Positions 53,401 to 56,892 of a stretch of DNA of 64,000 bases are shown one piece after another. Position 1 is the first letter of the stretch. Every line of letters begins with the position of its first letter. This DNA comes from Euptelea pleiosperma (taxonomy: Eukaryota > Streptophyta > Magnoliopsida > Ranunculales > Eupteleaceae). A model generated the notes under the pieces. The model did no database searches. It worked only from the letters and a program-made list of their open reading frames with translations, and was not told the DNA's origin. The translations under genes were made by a program, and so were the position numbers. The stretch covers positions 11,022,000 through 11,085,999 of the forward strand of contig CM068549.1 of the NCBI GenBank assembly GCA_035048495.1, written 5' to 3'.

Positions 53401-55182
53401 CCATCATCATCGGATGTGTTAGCCTCCTCAATATATTCTTCTTCTTCTACCTCCTCCGGTTCACATAACAAAGTCTAAAGTTTTCTTTTTTCTTTATGAG
53501 TAGAAGAGAGACTAGGTTGTAATTGTATTACATGTAAAAAAAAAACGAAACAAATAGCATGTAACAACATATAACTTTTTAAGTTGCAACAAATTAATAT
53601 AATAGACCAAAGTACAAAATTTTTACAAAAAAAATATGTATTTTAGTGAGGTGTACGCCTAATGCGCCTAGAGCCTGGTCTGAGGCACGCGCCTTACTCA
53701 ACGCGCCTCGCCTTGACCATTCTAAGGCGCTTTAGGTGCTTCTTGTGCCTTGATGAGCCTTGACTACAGAGCTTGTACCCGAACCAGAATCAACCCATTG
53801 ACACCCCTAATCGTAGGGGCGATCCAGATGGGGATGGGTTTTAGCTCACATGCAGAAATGTGGTCCTGGTACCACCTAAAGCTTACCTTCTAATCAGTAT
53901 CAGCTTAGTACATTAGAGTTCGACTGTAATACACTACATAACAATATGGAAGGGATATCCAACGAGGTTTTCAAATGAAAGCAGAGTAAATAGTCTTTGA
54001 GCCAAAAGATGGAATATATTATTAAGCTTCTTGAGGAAATACCTCACCTTAGTACTTACATAAGTATCCAATTGGGTAATAAGTAATCACTCATACCATA
54101 GGTGTCAATATGTACCCAATGTACCAATGAGTCCACCTTTTGCAATGACTGACATTGCAAAAGTTCATCAACTTTTTTTTGCTCAACGTATCCATTAACT
54201 TCTTCCACTAACTAAATCAATGACTGACAATGCAGTTTCATCCATATAATAATAACGTTGTTGATTTTTAACGAAGTCAACAACCTTATTTAGTAGTGAA
54301 TTCTCTATGCAAACTAAAATATCCCAAATTCTTAGACGATAAAGTTTGAATCTAAATAATGGTCTTCCAATAATATATTTCTGTTATCTCCTTTAACAGT
54401 TCAATTAACTAAATAATGTAATCTTAATTCCAATATTCAGTTCTGAAAATGGCTGGAGGAACACAAAGAAACACAGAAGACGGAGAACTGCTACCCCGAC
54501 ACGCTTTTTCAGGCATCCCTCTGTGTTGCCAAGTAGACAAATTTTGGTGTTTAACATAGGGTTGTGGGAAGCAAAACACCCTCAATTGCCCCATTTTAAC
54601 TACCAAAACACCCTCAGGCGTCAGGCTAGCATTCTAAAACACATAAATAACACCACGAATCTAAAGCCTATGAATAATGCAGAAAGATTTCTTATCAAAT
54701 CAGTTCAAGGATTTCAGTGAAATAACATCACTAACAATAACAGACAACAACTAAATCAAAATTCACCGTAAATACATGAATATTTATTATGAACTGTAAA
54801 TAACGAAGAAATTTACCATTCTTGGAGCATCGACGAGGAACGGGAGGACGCATTCTCTTTCAGGAACACCAGATTCCACCTTCTTCTCCACCCAAACCCT
54901 CACATGATCCTCCAAAGACTTACCAGCCGTCGATTTCTTACTTCTCTCCGTAGCTCCCACGTTGTTCCTTCGGGCGCAAATTCTCCCTTTCTGCACGATC
55001 GGATACCGTAGTCGACGATCCCAACTGCAACACCAACCGTTTGCTTCGTCTAGGGGTTTCGATTCGACCGGGTTCGGAAACAAAGAACCGCTGGAGTCGC
55101 AAGGGTCGGAGACCGATAAGAGATTAGGGCAATGAGAAAGTGCCAAGGCAGAGGAGTTGAAGAGATTGCCGAGGTCCGGCAT
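3933..55182 (-). CDS. ASHR3: ASHR3-type histone-lysine N-methyltransferase gene (exons 1-10; final exon outside window)
   Basis: Nuclear chromatin enzyme that places methyl groups on histone lysine; the Arabidopsis relative (SDG4) is linked to H3K36 methylation, root meristem division and stamen development. Seen here: ten exons join in frame into 448 codons plus 2 bases with no stop. Domains in order: N-terminal region (1-122) starting MPDLGN as in the family, PHD-type zinc finger (about 123-226; C125, C128, C140, C145, H150, C153, C168, H171), AWS cysteine cluster (about 287-333), SET domain (about 334-448). SET motifs are complete: GWG 343-345, EYIGEV 360-365, RFLNHSC 407-413, EPLTYDY 442-448. 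All inferred introns are GT-AG. Arabidopsis ASHR3 is about 500 residues, so roughly 50 residues including the post-SET segment should lie below base 1; I found no such exon in 1-3932. Intron sizes from 1 to 9: 8633, 11302, 2052, 306, 198, 12974, 212, 13520 and 707 bases. Probably functional. Confidence 0.93.
4014..4720. other. ASHR3 intron 9
   Basis: 707 bases between exons 9 and 10. No transposon or second gene recognised. Notable only for the two overlapping donors at its 5' end. Confidence 0.7.
4721..4892 (-). CDS. ASHR3: ASHR3 exon 9, core of SET domain (residues 365-422)
   Basis: 172 bases encoding [17 protein letters not shown] through [16 protein letters not shown]410-H411-S412-C413 is the SET signature. 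Acceptor GATTCAG|TT. The donor that keeps frame with exon 10 is AATG|GTTGGT, giving Trp422. A second GT four bases downstream (TTG|GTAAAC) looks stronger but would run into a stop in exon 10. Confidence 0.93.
4893..5831. other. 3' part of ASHR3 intron 8, nothing coding
   Basis: At 5370-5420 a short palindrome-rich patch (TTTGAGGTAACACCTCAAG) resembles the ends of the MULE-like elements, but termini and target duplication are not visible. Confidence 0.35.
5832..6430 (+). pseudogene. RTE-type LINE reverse transcriptase relic
   Basis: Broken frames read [14 protein letters not shown] and then [12 protein letters not shown], the catalytic box of RTE-clade reverse transcriptases with FVDD in place of FADD. 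Further pieces follow in order: [10 protein letters not shown], the [13 protein letters not shown] stretch, [15 protein letters not shown] and MLSGWMSGKT-like sequence. Several frameshifts and stops; only the C-terminal half remains. Confidence 0.8.
6431..7189. other. Intron 8 stretch with possible MITE
   Basis: GAAGTAGAAGCACTTCTACT at about 6462 and further AGAAGT-rich inverted repeats to about 6900 suggest a MITE (GGCCCATTTGGGAATGAGAA start), with edges unclear. The rest is unrecognised. Confidence 0.3.
7190..7505 (-). mobile_element. L1 LINE 3' end, probably the tail of the LINE at 10699-16990
   Basis: Minus-strand reading gives the typical L1 C-terminus, [14 protein letters not shown] followed by [13 protein letters not shown], then the 3' untranslated part ending in an A-rich tail near 7190. 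Same orientation as the LINE on the far side of the Copia element, so the two were likely one element. The reverse-transcriptase part in between is missing. Confidence 0.7.
7772..7969 (-). mobile_element. Solo Copia LTR inserted in Copia 1
   Basis: 198 bases, reverse orientation: starts TGTTATCAG and ends AACT on the minus strand, the same termini as the other LTRs of this family. Flanks ATGCC and ATGAC (4 of 5) look like a 5-base target duplication. It splits the integrase frame of Copia 1. Confidence 0.75.
9063..9790. mobile_element. GATCGG-rich insertion in the Copia 1 RT
   Basis: The Copia frame breaks after CYTQSQ and resumes at [11 protein letters not shown]. In between, both ends hold inverted GATCGG/CCGATC clusters (GGGATCGGAGCAATCCGAGA on the left; CAACTCGGGATCGGAGGTGG on the right). 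The centre is T-rich. Class uncertain. About 300 bases of host RT are lost at this site. Confidence 0.5.
10494..10698 (+). repeat. 3' LTR of Copia 1
   Basis: Begins TGTTATC right after the purine tract AAGGGGGAG and ends CTCAACT. 205 bases, with AACCTAACCCTAG near the end. Abuts L1 coding sequence at 10699. Confidence 0.85.
13712..14758. mobile_element. Non-autonomous hAT element (1047 bp)
   Basis: Terminal inverted repeat TAGGGCTGGCAACGGATCGG at the left, matched by TTGCCAGCCCTA at the right, flanked by perfect 8-base duplications CCGCCAAC (13704-13711 and 14759-14766). Eight-base duplications and a TAGGGCTG tip are hAT hallmarks. The interior has no transposase frame. Inserted in LINE ORF1. 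Confidence 0.9.
15425..16545. mobile_element. Unclassified insertion in LINE ORF1, possibly a solo LTR
   Basis: Separates two ORF1 pieces. It contains AGTTATTAAATAAACTC, a pyrimidine-rich stretch and repeated GTGAATAGT motifs like those in the Copia 3 LTRs (23.6 and 29.9 kb). I could not fix termini or a target duplication. Confidence 0.4.
16991..18412. other. 5' part of ASHR3 intron 8, unrecognised
   Basis: CACCTAGGCAATGCCTAGGT at 17166-17185 is a near-palindrome like the one near 1735. The rest is AT-rich with no recognisable coding or element termini. Confidence 0.35.
18413..18491 (-). CDS. ASHR3: ASHR3 exon 8, start of SET domain (residues 339-364)
   Basis: 79 bases encoding [19 protein letters not shown] and IIEYIGE, including the GWG cofactor-binding motif. 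Acceptor TTTCCAG|ACT, donor GAAG|GTAGCT, ending one base into a Val codon that exon 9 completes across a 13.5-kb intron. Confidence 0.93.
18704..18797 (-). CDS. ASHR3: ASHR3 exon 7, rest of AWS (residues 307-338)
   Basis: 94 bases encoding [20 protein letters not shown] and then [11 protein letters not shown]. Acceptor TTTATAG|G, donor AAG|GTAAGA. Arabidopsis has Cys where this copy has Ser at residue 310; as I recall, other plant homologues also lack that Cys, so I do not treat it as damage. The 13-kb intron upstream is full of transposons. Confidence 0.93.
19078..19293 (+). mobile_element. Solo Copia LTR
   Basis: 216 bases, TGTTATCAG to TTTCAACT, same family as the LTRs of Copia 1 and 2. 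Flanks AGAAG (19073-19077) and AAAAG (19294-19298) match at 4 of 5. No internal Copia sequence adjoins, so it is a recombination product. Lies in ASHR3 intron 6, antisense to the gene. Confidence 0.85.
19294..20799. other. Intron 6 stretch without recognised features
   Basis: About 1.5 kb of AT-rich DNA. Short open frames (for example 19390-19605 and 19679-19894, plus) show no domain. Confidence 0.4.
20800..22267 (+). mobile_element. 5'-truncated L1 LINE
   Basis: Encodes the C-terminal part of ORF2: [40 protein letters not shown], then the zf-RVT region ([29 protein letters not shown]) and the terminal [14 protein letters not shown]. Stops at 21513 and 21757 break it. The 3' end is a 15-A tail near 22253-22267. 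Same family as the LINEs at 7190 and 35640. Truncation is normal for L1 insertion. Confidence 0.92.
22268..22755. repeat. Probable LTR fragment, unclassified
   Basis: The AT-rich stretch ATTACATCCTATTTATAAAA (plus) reads on the minus strand like a TATA-to-R region of a plant LTR. Boundaries not found. Confidence 0.3.
23415..23759 (-). repeat. 3' LTR of Copia 3 (main part)
   Basis: Matches 29731-30027 along its length. Differs by a longer (TA)n tract (about 23566-23600) and an extra copy of a CACTATTCACGTGA unit. Its first bases continue at 26738-26743 beyond the nested solo LTR. Confidence 0.88.
23760..26737 (+). mobile_element. Long solo LTR (about 3 kb), Tekay/Del-like, nested in Copia 3 LTR
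   Basis: Starts TGTAATACCCCGAA and ends TTGGGGCGTGACA, the TG...CA ends with CCCC/GGGG boxes seen in long-LTR chromovirus families. Flanks CCAAC (23755-23759) and TCAAC (26738-26742) are a 5-base duplication with one change. No gag or pol inside. The stretch TTCACAAACCCTAAACCACC near 24670 looks like a transcript start zone, suggesting plus orientation. A diverged relative lies at 61830-64000. Confidence 0.8.
29731..30027 (-). repeat. 5' LTR of Copia 3
   Basis: 297 bases, on the minus strand TGTTGGAGTTTATG to TTATTTACAACA, directly followed by the primer-binding site TGGTATCAAAGC. The CGGCC target duplication lies outside. Confidence 0.9.
31112..31348 (-). CDS. Unrecognised 78-codon open frame
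   Basis: Encodes [20 protein letters not shown] and ends [17 protein letters not shown]. No family recognised. It lies in intron 6, 0.4 kb past ASHR3 exon 6 in the same direction, but exons 6 and 7 join in frame without it. Could be a relic of a host gene or transposon; it may not be expressed. Confidence 0.2.
   Translation of the reverse strand: MSIIKKEKRRKLERTGEYIYQDIPLDVLKKTHHFILMYDAFRKIVKQLRLHMLMREHSTTMVRLYTESVPDQASGSHF
31430..31539. repeat. Tandem duplication of a 55-base unit
   Basis: Two copies of a unit starting GGGAGCATTAGAAGT and containing ACAAAAGCTATAAGC, at 31430 and 31485, with a handful of differences. Confidence 0.85.
31772..31868 (-). CDS. ASHR3: ASHR3 exon 6, start of AWS domain (residues 275-307)
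   Basis: 97 bases encoding [14 protein letters not shown] and then [16 protein letters not shown], the first AWS cysteines (C292, C295, C300, C304, C306). The acceptor AAAAAAG|AT follows a U12-like branch site and the donor is CAG|GTTCTA. Completes a split Asn codon upstream and leaves two bases (AG) for the next exon. Confidence 0.92.
31869..32066 (-). other. ASHR3 intron 5, predicted U12-type (minor spliceosome) intron
   Basis: The 198-base intron begins GTATCCTTT, identical to the 9-base U12 5' splice consensus, and ends AG. Near the 3' end is GTTCTTAAC, 7 of 9 against the branch consensus TTCCTTAAC, with the branch A about 11 bases from the AG, the spacing usual for U12 introns. There is no pyrimidine tract between branch and AG. 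It interrupts the codon after its first base (phase 1). Confidence 0.85.
32067..32184 (-). CDS. ASHR3: ASHR3 exon 5 (residues 236-274 plus one base)
   Basis: Acceptor CTTTAG|GAA; encodes [20 protein letters not shown] and then PTPYVHIRR. It ends one base into a codon at A|GTATCCTTT, a perfect U12-type 5' splice site. The codon is completed by exon 6 as AAT (Asn). Confidence 0.93.
32185..32490. other. ASHR3 intron 4
   Basis: 306 bases, AT-rich, with a short TATATATATA patch near 32235. Nothing else seen. Confidence 0.7.
32491..32517 (-). CDS. ASHR3: ASHR3 exon 4, 27-base microexon (residues 227-235)
   Basis: Nine codons, HAVPTRDIE, between GAGCAG|CAT and GAG|GTGCTT. It fills exactly the gap between LEKK and [10 protein letters not shown] that ASHR3 proteins show, in phase 0. 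Too short for standard gene finders; support is from protein colinearity and clean splice sites. Confidence 0.85.
32518..34569. other. ASHR3 intron 3, nothing recognised
   Basis: 2052 bases between exons 3 and 4. No transposon ends or coding domains found. It is the largest stretch of apparently unique DNA in the gene; open frames at 32564-32779 and 32870-33100 (plus) show no domain. Confidence 0.5.
34570..34734 (-). CDS. ASHR3: ASHR3 exon 3 (residues 172-226), PHD extension
   Basis: 55 codons, acceptor GAATAG|GTT, donor AAG|GTCAAT, phase 0 at both ends. It encodes [16 protein letters not shown] and then [15 protein letters not shown], matching the second half of the ASHR3 zinc-finger region. 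The upstream intron is 11.3 kb and carries a LINE and a full-length Copia. Confidence 0.93.
34735..35639. other. 3' part of ASHR3 intron 2
   Basis: No gene recognised. Holds a (TA)n(TG)n microsatellite at 35377-35414. Confidence 0.5.
35377..35414. repeat. (TA)n(TG)n microsatellite
   Basis: About ten TA units followed by about ten TG units. Confidence 0.9.
35640..38165 (-). mobile_element. 5'-truncated L1 LINE with reverse transcriptase
   Basis: Reading leftward: [20 protein letters not shown], the [15 protein letters not shown] box, [45 protein letters not shown] (catalytic FADD), YLGLPLGA, then [20 protein letters not shown], zf-RVT ([30 protein letters not shown]) and terminal [13 protein letters not shown], with an A-rich 3' end near 35640. 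At least two frameshifts (near 37390 and 37930). The endonuclease is absent through 5' truncation. Same family as the LINEs at 7190-16990 and 20800. Sense to ASHR3. Confidence 0.93.
38166..38558. other. Spacer between LINE and Copia 2
   Basis: Nothing recognised; ends with the target duplication CCAAT of Copia 2. Confidence 0.45.
38559..38792 (-). repeat. 3' LTR of Copia 2
   Basis: 234 bases, TGTTATCAGTTACG to GAATTCAACT on the minus strand. Near-identical to 43979-44203, with small indels in the GAGAGA tract. Confidence 0.92.
43979..44203 (-). repeat. 5' LTR of Copia 2
   Basis: 225 bases. It shares nearly all bases with the 3' LTR, which points to a fairly recent insertion despite the broken frame. 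Followed at once by the primer-binding site. Confidence 0.92.
44270..44690 (+). pseudogene. Captured 5' end of a PHD-finger gene (At1g33420/MMD1-like)
   Basis: At 44550-44624 the plus strand reads [20 protein letters not shown] and then DFLTF, which I recognise as the N-terminus of plant PHD-finger proteins of the At1g33420 group (relatives of MMD1/MS1). Upstream is leader-like sequence with a CTCTCTCTCTCT tract. Similarity stops after DFLTF; the frame then runs 20 unrelated codons to a stop at 44687. So this is a leader plus 25 codons of another gene, inside ASHR3 intron 2 and antisense to it. Confidence 0.65.
44691..46036. other. 5' part of ASHR3 intron 2
   Basis: AT-rich with no recognised element. 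Contains TTTCTACAG at 45424-45432 followed by a short open stretch ([15 protein letters not shown]) on the plus strand that could be a relic exon, but I cannot assign it. Confidence 0.35.
46037..46183 (-). CDS. ASHR3: ASHR3 exon 2 (residues 123-171), first part of PHD finger
   Basis: 49 codons between acceptor TTTCAG|GCT and donor CAT|GTAAAA, both phase 0. It encodes AECRKCSKF through FKCPQH, with the Cys4-His-Cys3 pattern of a PHD finger. CSVRGC and EAYH are family hallmarks. It is separated from exon 1 by 8.6 kb containing a large inverted repeat. Confidence 0.93.
46184..46631. other. 3' end of ASHR3 intron 1
   Basis: Ordinary intron sequence leading into the acceptor TTTCAG; nothing recognised. 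Confidence 0.5.
47136..48268 (+). mobile_element. Probable solo LTR (about 1.1 kb) with tandem repeats
   Basis: Absent from the other arm of the inverted repeat, so it is an insertion. It starts near TGTGTGTAGATATCCC and ends TTTGTTTACA. It has a promoter-like CTATAAATAG at 47989-47998 and a leader-like stretch after it. The 46-base array at 47170-47561 would sit in U3. Class not fixed; resembles Gypsy LTRs. Confidence 0.6.
47170..47561 (+). repeat. 46-base minisatellite, about 8.5 copies
   Basis: Unit reads GACGGCACCCGCACGTCAGA, then CGGTGACCCGTGCAGC, then TTTCCTATCA. Units vary by a few bases; unit 5 lacks three bases. There are no unique spacers between units. Confidence 0.92.
48573..49190 (-). 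pseudogene. RING-H2 finger pseudogene, left arm
   Basis: Minus strand reads [33 protein letters not shown] and later [28 protein letters not shown], then stops before the last RING cysteines. Frames shift several times and the CHxC core has changed (HFFCNQC in place of HVFHSQC). Probably once a small RING-H2 ubiquitin ligase. Confidence 0.75.
49396..50010 (+). other. rps4: Plastid DNA insertion (NUPT): rps4 3' end, spacer, trnS-GGA
   Basis: From about 49440 to 49640 the plus strand reads [37 protein letters not shown] and [20 protein letters not shown], the C-terminus of chloroplast ribosomal protein S4. trnS-GGA follows on the opposite strand, the order found in plastid genomes. A 25-base piece (ACATTTGACTCTTCACTCAT...) is repeated at 49402 and 49560, so the insert was rearranged. 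It forms part of the loop of the inverted repeat. Not functional. Confidence 0.85.
49900..49985 (-). pseudogene. trnS-GGA: Plastid-derived trnS-GGA copy
   Basis: Minus strand GGATAGATGACTGAGTGG at the 5' end, anticodon GGA in ATTTGGAACTG, GGCTTTTGTTTATCGAGG in the variable/T-arm region. Changes in the acceptor stem and T-loop (GATTCAATTCC for GGTTCGAATCCC) suggest it is dead. Confidence 0.75.
50026..50814. mobile_element. MULE-like non-autonomous element, copy B (789 bp)
   Basis: Ends AAAGTTTAAAAAGGC and GCCTTTAAACTATG, flanked by a perfect 9-base duplication GCCTGAAAC (50017-50025, 50815-50823), the MULE signature. Reverse-complement twin of copy A (890-1613), near-identical over the shared length; longer through extra palindrome units (GCCTCGAGGC, GAGGCTATAGCCTC, GAGGCTTAAGCCTC) at one end. 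No transposase. Confidence 0.88.
51054..51717 (+). pseudogene. RING-H2 finger pseudogene, right arm
   Basis: Plus strand from 51054 reads [20 protein letters not shown] with a stop soon after, then [20 protein letters not shown]. At 51570-51717 it reads [37 protein letters not shown] and [11 protein letters not shown]. The RING is better kept than in the left arm, but one zinc Cys is now Tyr (SYPMC for SCPMC) and there are stops at about 51535. Confidence 0.8.
51870..52812. mobile_element. MULE-like element, copy C, diverged and split by a MITE
   Basis: Left end AAAGTTTAAAAAGGCTAG as in copy B, interior at lower identity, then a 325-bp MITE, then palindromes GAGGCTATAGCCTC and TGAGGCTTAAGCCT. 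The right terminus is not intact and no target duplication is visible. Confidence 0.65.
52233..52557. mobile_element. 325-bp MITE with long inverted repeats, nested in copy C
   Basis: About 80-base terminal inverted repeats beginning GGGTCGGGCTCAGGGGACCC; the right end mirrors it as GGGGGTCCCCCGAGCCCAAC. Flanked by TATTAAAAAA on both sides (52223-52232, 52558-52567), a 9-10 base duplication. Best-defined member of the ATCAGCCC family. Confidence 0.85.
53022..53775. mobile_element. MULE-like element with GGCGC palindromes
   Basis: Absent from the left arm of the inverted repeat. Left end TAGTTAAGGGCGCAAGGCGC, right end mirrored as GTGCCTTGATGAGCCTTGAC. Imperfect flanks TGGTACCCA / TTGTACCCG (9 bases, 7 matches). 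AT-rich centre, no transposase. Confidence 0.6.
54242..54816. other. 5' end of ASHR3 intron 1
   Basis: Starts with donor GTAAAT at 54816 going leftward. No element recognised. Confidence 0.5.
54817..55182 (-). CDS. ASHR3: ASHR3 exon 1 (residues 1-122)
   Basis: Start codon at 55182-55180, chosen because the first residues MPDLGN match the known ASHR3 start. The exon encodes the family's variable N-terminus and then a conserved stretch, [19 protein letters not shown], before the PHD finger. It ends on a complete codon at a good donor, ATG|GTAAAT. No ATG in this frame lies between the start and the upstream leader I could trace. Confidence 0.93.
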
Positions 55183-55203
55183 GGTCGTGAGAAATCCTAG
55201 AGA

Positions 55204-55215
55204 TTAGGGTTAGGG
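55204..55215 (-). promoter_or_regulatory. Telo-box (AACCCTAA-type) in ASHR3 leader
   Basis: Minus-strand GCCCTAACCCTAA about 20 bases before the start codon. Telo-boxes are common in promoters and leaders of plant genes active in dividing cells. Seen as sequence only. Confidence 0.5.
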
Positions 55216-55311
55216 CATATTGGGGATAAGGTCCTCGGTTGTTCTCTTTTTTGAGTTCTGCGGTTGTTGGCCTGAAAGAGTGAGAAAGAGAGAAATCTGA
55301 AATGTTGCTTA

Positions 55312-55320
55312 GGCGGGAAA
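55312..55320 (-). promoter_or_regulatory. E2F-binding consensus upstream of ASHR3
   Basis: TTTCCCGCC on the minus strand, an exact match to the E2F consensus TTTSSCGC, 130 bases before the ATG. E2F sites mark genes transcribed at G1/S, which fits the family's link with meristem division. Whether it lies in promoter or leader depends on the unknown transcription start. Confidence 0.6.
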
Positions 55321-55446
55321 AACTGGAATTTCGGGGCATGGCTCTGCAAGGCTGACAGTACTGAATCTTTCCTTACTTCGCTACGTAATTACAAAACCAC
55401 CACGAATGGTTTTGCTAATATGCGCCTGAGAGGTGACGACACACCA

Positions 55447-55781
55447 AAGTAGAACTTTGCTGACCGACCACAATATGAGCCACGTGGCCCAATCCTAGAT
55501 GGACATACAGACCAAAAATTAGCCTGATTAGTGATTTCTAAGCATTGGATTTGAGGAGTTTCCATGGGTTGACTTTTAACCGTGGAATTTGAATATTATT
55601 GACCATTGTTTTAAGGTAAAAAAATTTAAAGGTATAAACTTGCTAAAATTGTAGGTCCACCACTCCACCTAGGGATTGGCCAAAGATCATACGGTCAGCA
55701 TCCTTTAAGACTGTGCCACGTGGCTCATATTGTGGTCAGTCAGCAACTTTGCTGACTGGTGCCGACAGCAAAGTTCTACTT
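55447..55781. mobile_element. 335-bp MITE in the ASHR3 upstream region
   Basis: Both ends carry the inverted motif AAGTAGAACTTTGCTG, continuing into CCACAATATGAGCCACGTGG on each side; the right arm has an extra duplicated piece containing CAGCAAAGTT. The CACGTG core (G-box) is therefore present twice. No clear target duplication. It lies about 265 bases upstream of the ATG. Confidence 0.7.
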
Positions 55782-56156
55782 CAATTAATCGATTGCCCAT
55801 ATTATTGTTAGAAGCTAAATTACATCAATATCCCTATTAAAATGCACAAATTTAAATAATGAGTACAAAATGGGGGTCTAAAATGGATCCGGGTAAACCC
55901 GACATGATCCAATCAATATCATGTATGAATTTAGGTATTGGATCCAACAGATCGGTCCTGAATCCGGGAACCATGATGTGAGAAGCCTTCGGATTGTGTT
56001 ATCAAGTTACATCGACGATGTTTACGTCAAATGTAATCCCGATCAGATATTGTATCGATCAGGTCGTGTCTGGATCCCATCCATTGAAACCTTATTGGGT
56101 TCAAATCAGGTTTATATTTAATGGGCTTACTAATGAGATCAAACTTGATCCACTAA
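55782..56156. other. Upstream stretch, nothing recognised
   Basis: Contains scattered GGATCC/GATCGG-type words. No coding support; ends at the Harbinger-like element. Confidence 0.4.
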
Positions 56157-56892
56157 TAGCATCTCCAACAGCTATCCATAACAATTTCATGTTTGGCTAA
56201 CAATCAGCCCCTTTTACCGATGATAGATTTAAATAAAGGTGTTATCTCCATTTGCTTCGTCAAAATAGCCAAGAAATTTAATAAAATGACCAAAGTACCC
56301 CAAAGCATAATAGCAGCAACCGAGAACTTCTCTGGACGACTAAGACAAGAGAGCTGGTAAGGGATGGGGACCGGAAAGATGATTGTCGCCAAGGACAAGA
56401 TTATTGAAAAACATGCAATTAAAAAGCTTAGGAGGAATCGAACCAGAGAGACAGTTACGGAAGAGATCTAGCTAGGGTTACGAGGTAAGGCAACCATTTG
56501 CAGATTCGAGAGGGGATCATGTTGGAAAGAGTGTTATTGGCGAAGGTGAGAGAAGGTCAAATTCTTCTTGATATTGGTATTACAACTAGGGTTAGGTTTT
56601 TAATTTATGCTCTGCGTGTTGACGGTGGCAAATTATTTTCACTTGCAATTAAAATGCTCAAGAGGAATCGAACCAGAGAGACGAATGTAGGAGAAGGGTA
56701 ATATGGTAAAGATCTTATAGCTAAGCACATATAGCGAACGAATAAATCGCCATATTTGAAAATGAGAGGAGTGCTTTTAACTAATCATCAAATATGGCTA
56801 AGCAGTTGGTGACACTACTGGAGAACTTTTTTCATTGTTTTTCACTTTATTTGCAAATGACTAACCAATATGGGTAGCTGTTGGAGATGCTC
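56157..56892. mobile_element. PIF/Harbinger-like non-autonomous element (736 bp)
   Basis: Ends AGCATCTCCAACAGCTA and TAGCTGTTGGAGATGCTC form inverted repeats, flanked by TAA on both sides (56154-56156, 56893-56895). The GAGCATCTCCAACAG tip and TAA duplication are typical of Harbinger-related elements. Inside, a segment with GAGGAATCGAACCAGAGAGA occurs twice (about 56430 and 56661). No transposase. Confidence 0.8.

Larger units (their letters stand above)
46632..54241. repeat. Large interrupted inverted repeat in ASHR3 intron 1
   Basis: Left arm 46690-49394 and right arm 50846-54120 are reverse complements once later insertions are set aside (left: 47136-48268; right: 51870-52812 and 53022-53775). 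Anchors: GGTATTTCCTCAAGAAGCTT (left, 46757) against its complement at about 54030; GACGCATTGAGCAAAA (left, 49374) against TTTTGCTCAATGCGTC (right, 50848). A direct repeat, CCATTAACTTCTTCCACTAA, flanks the pair (46633 and 54192). The loop is 49395-50845. Each arm carries a RING-H2 pseudogene. Confidence 0.85.
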
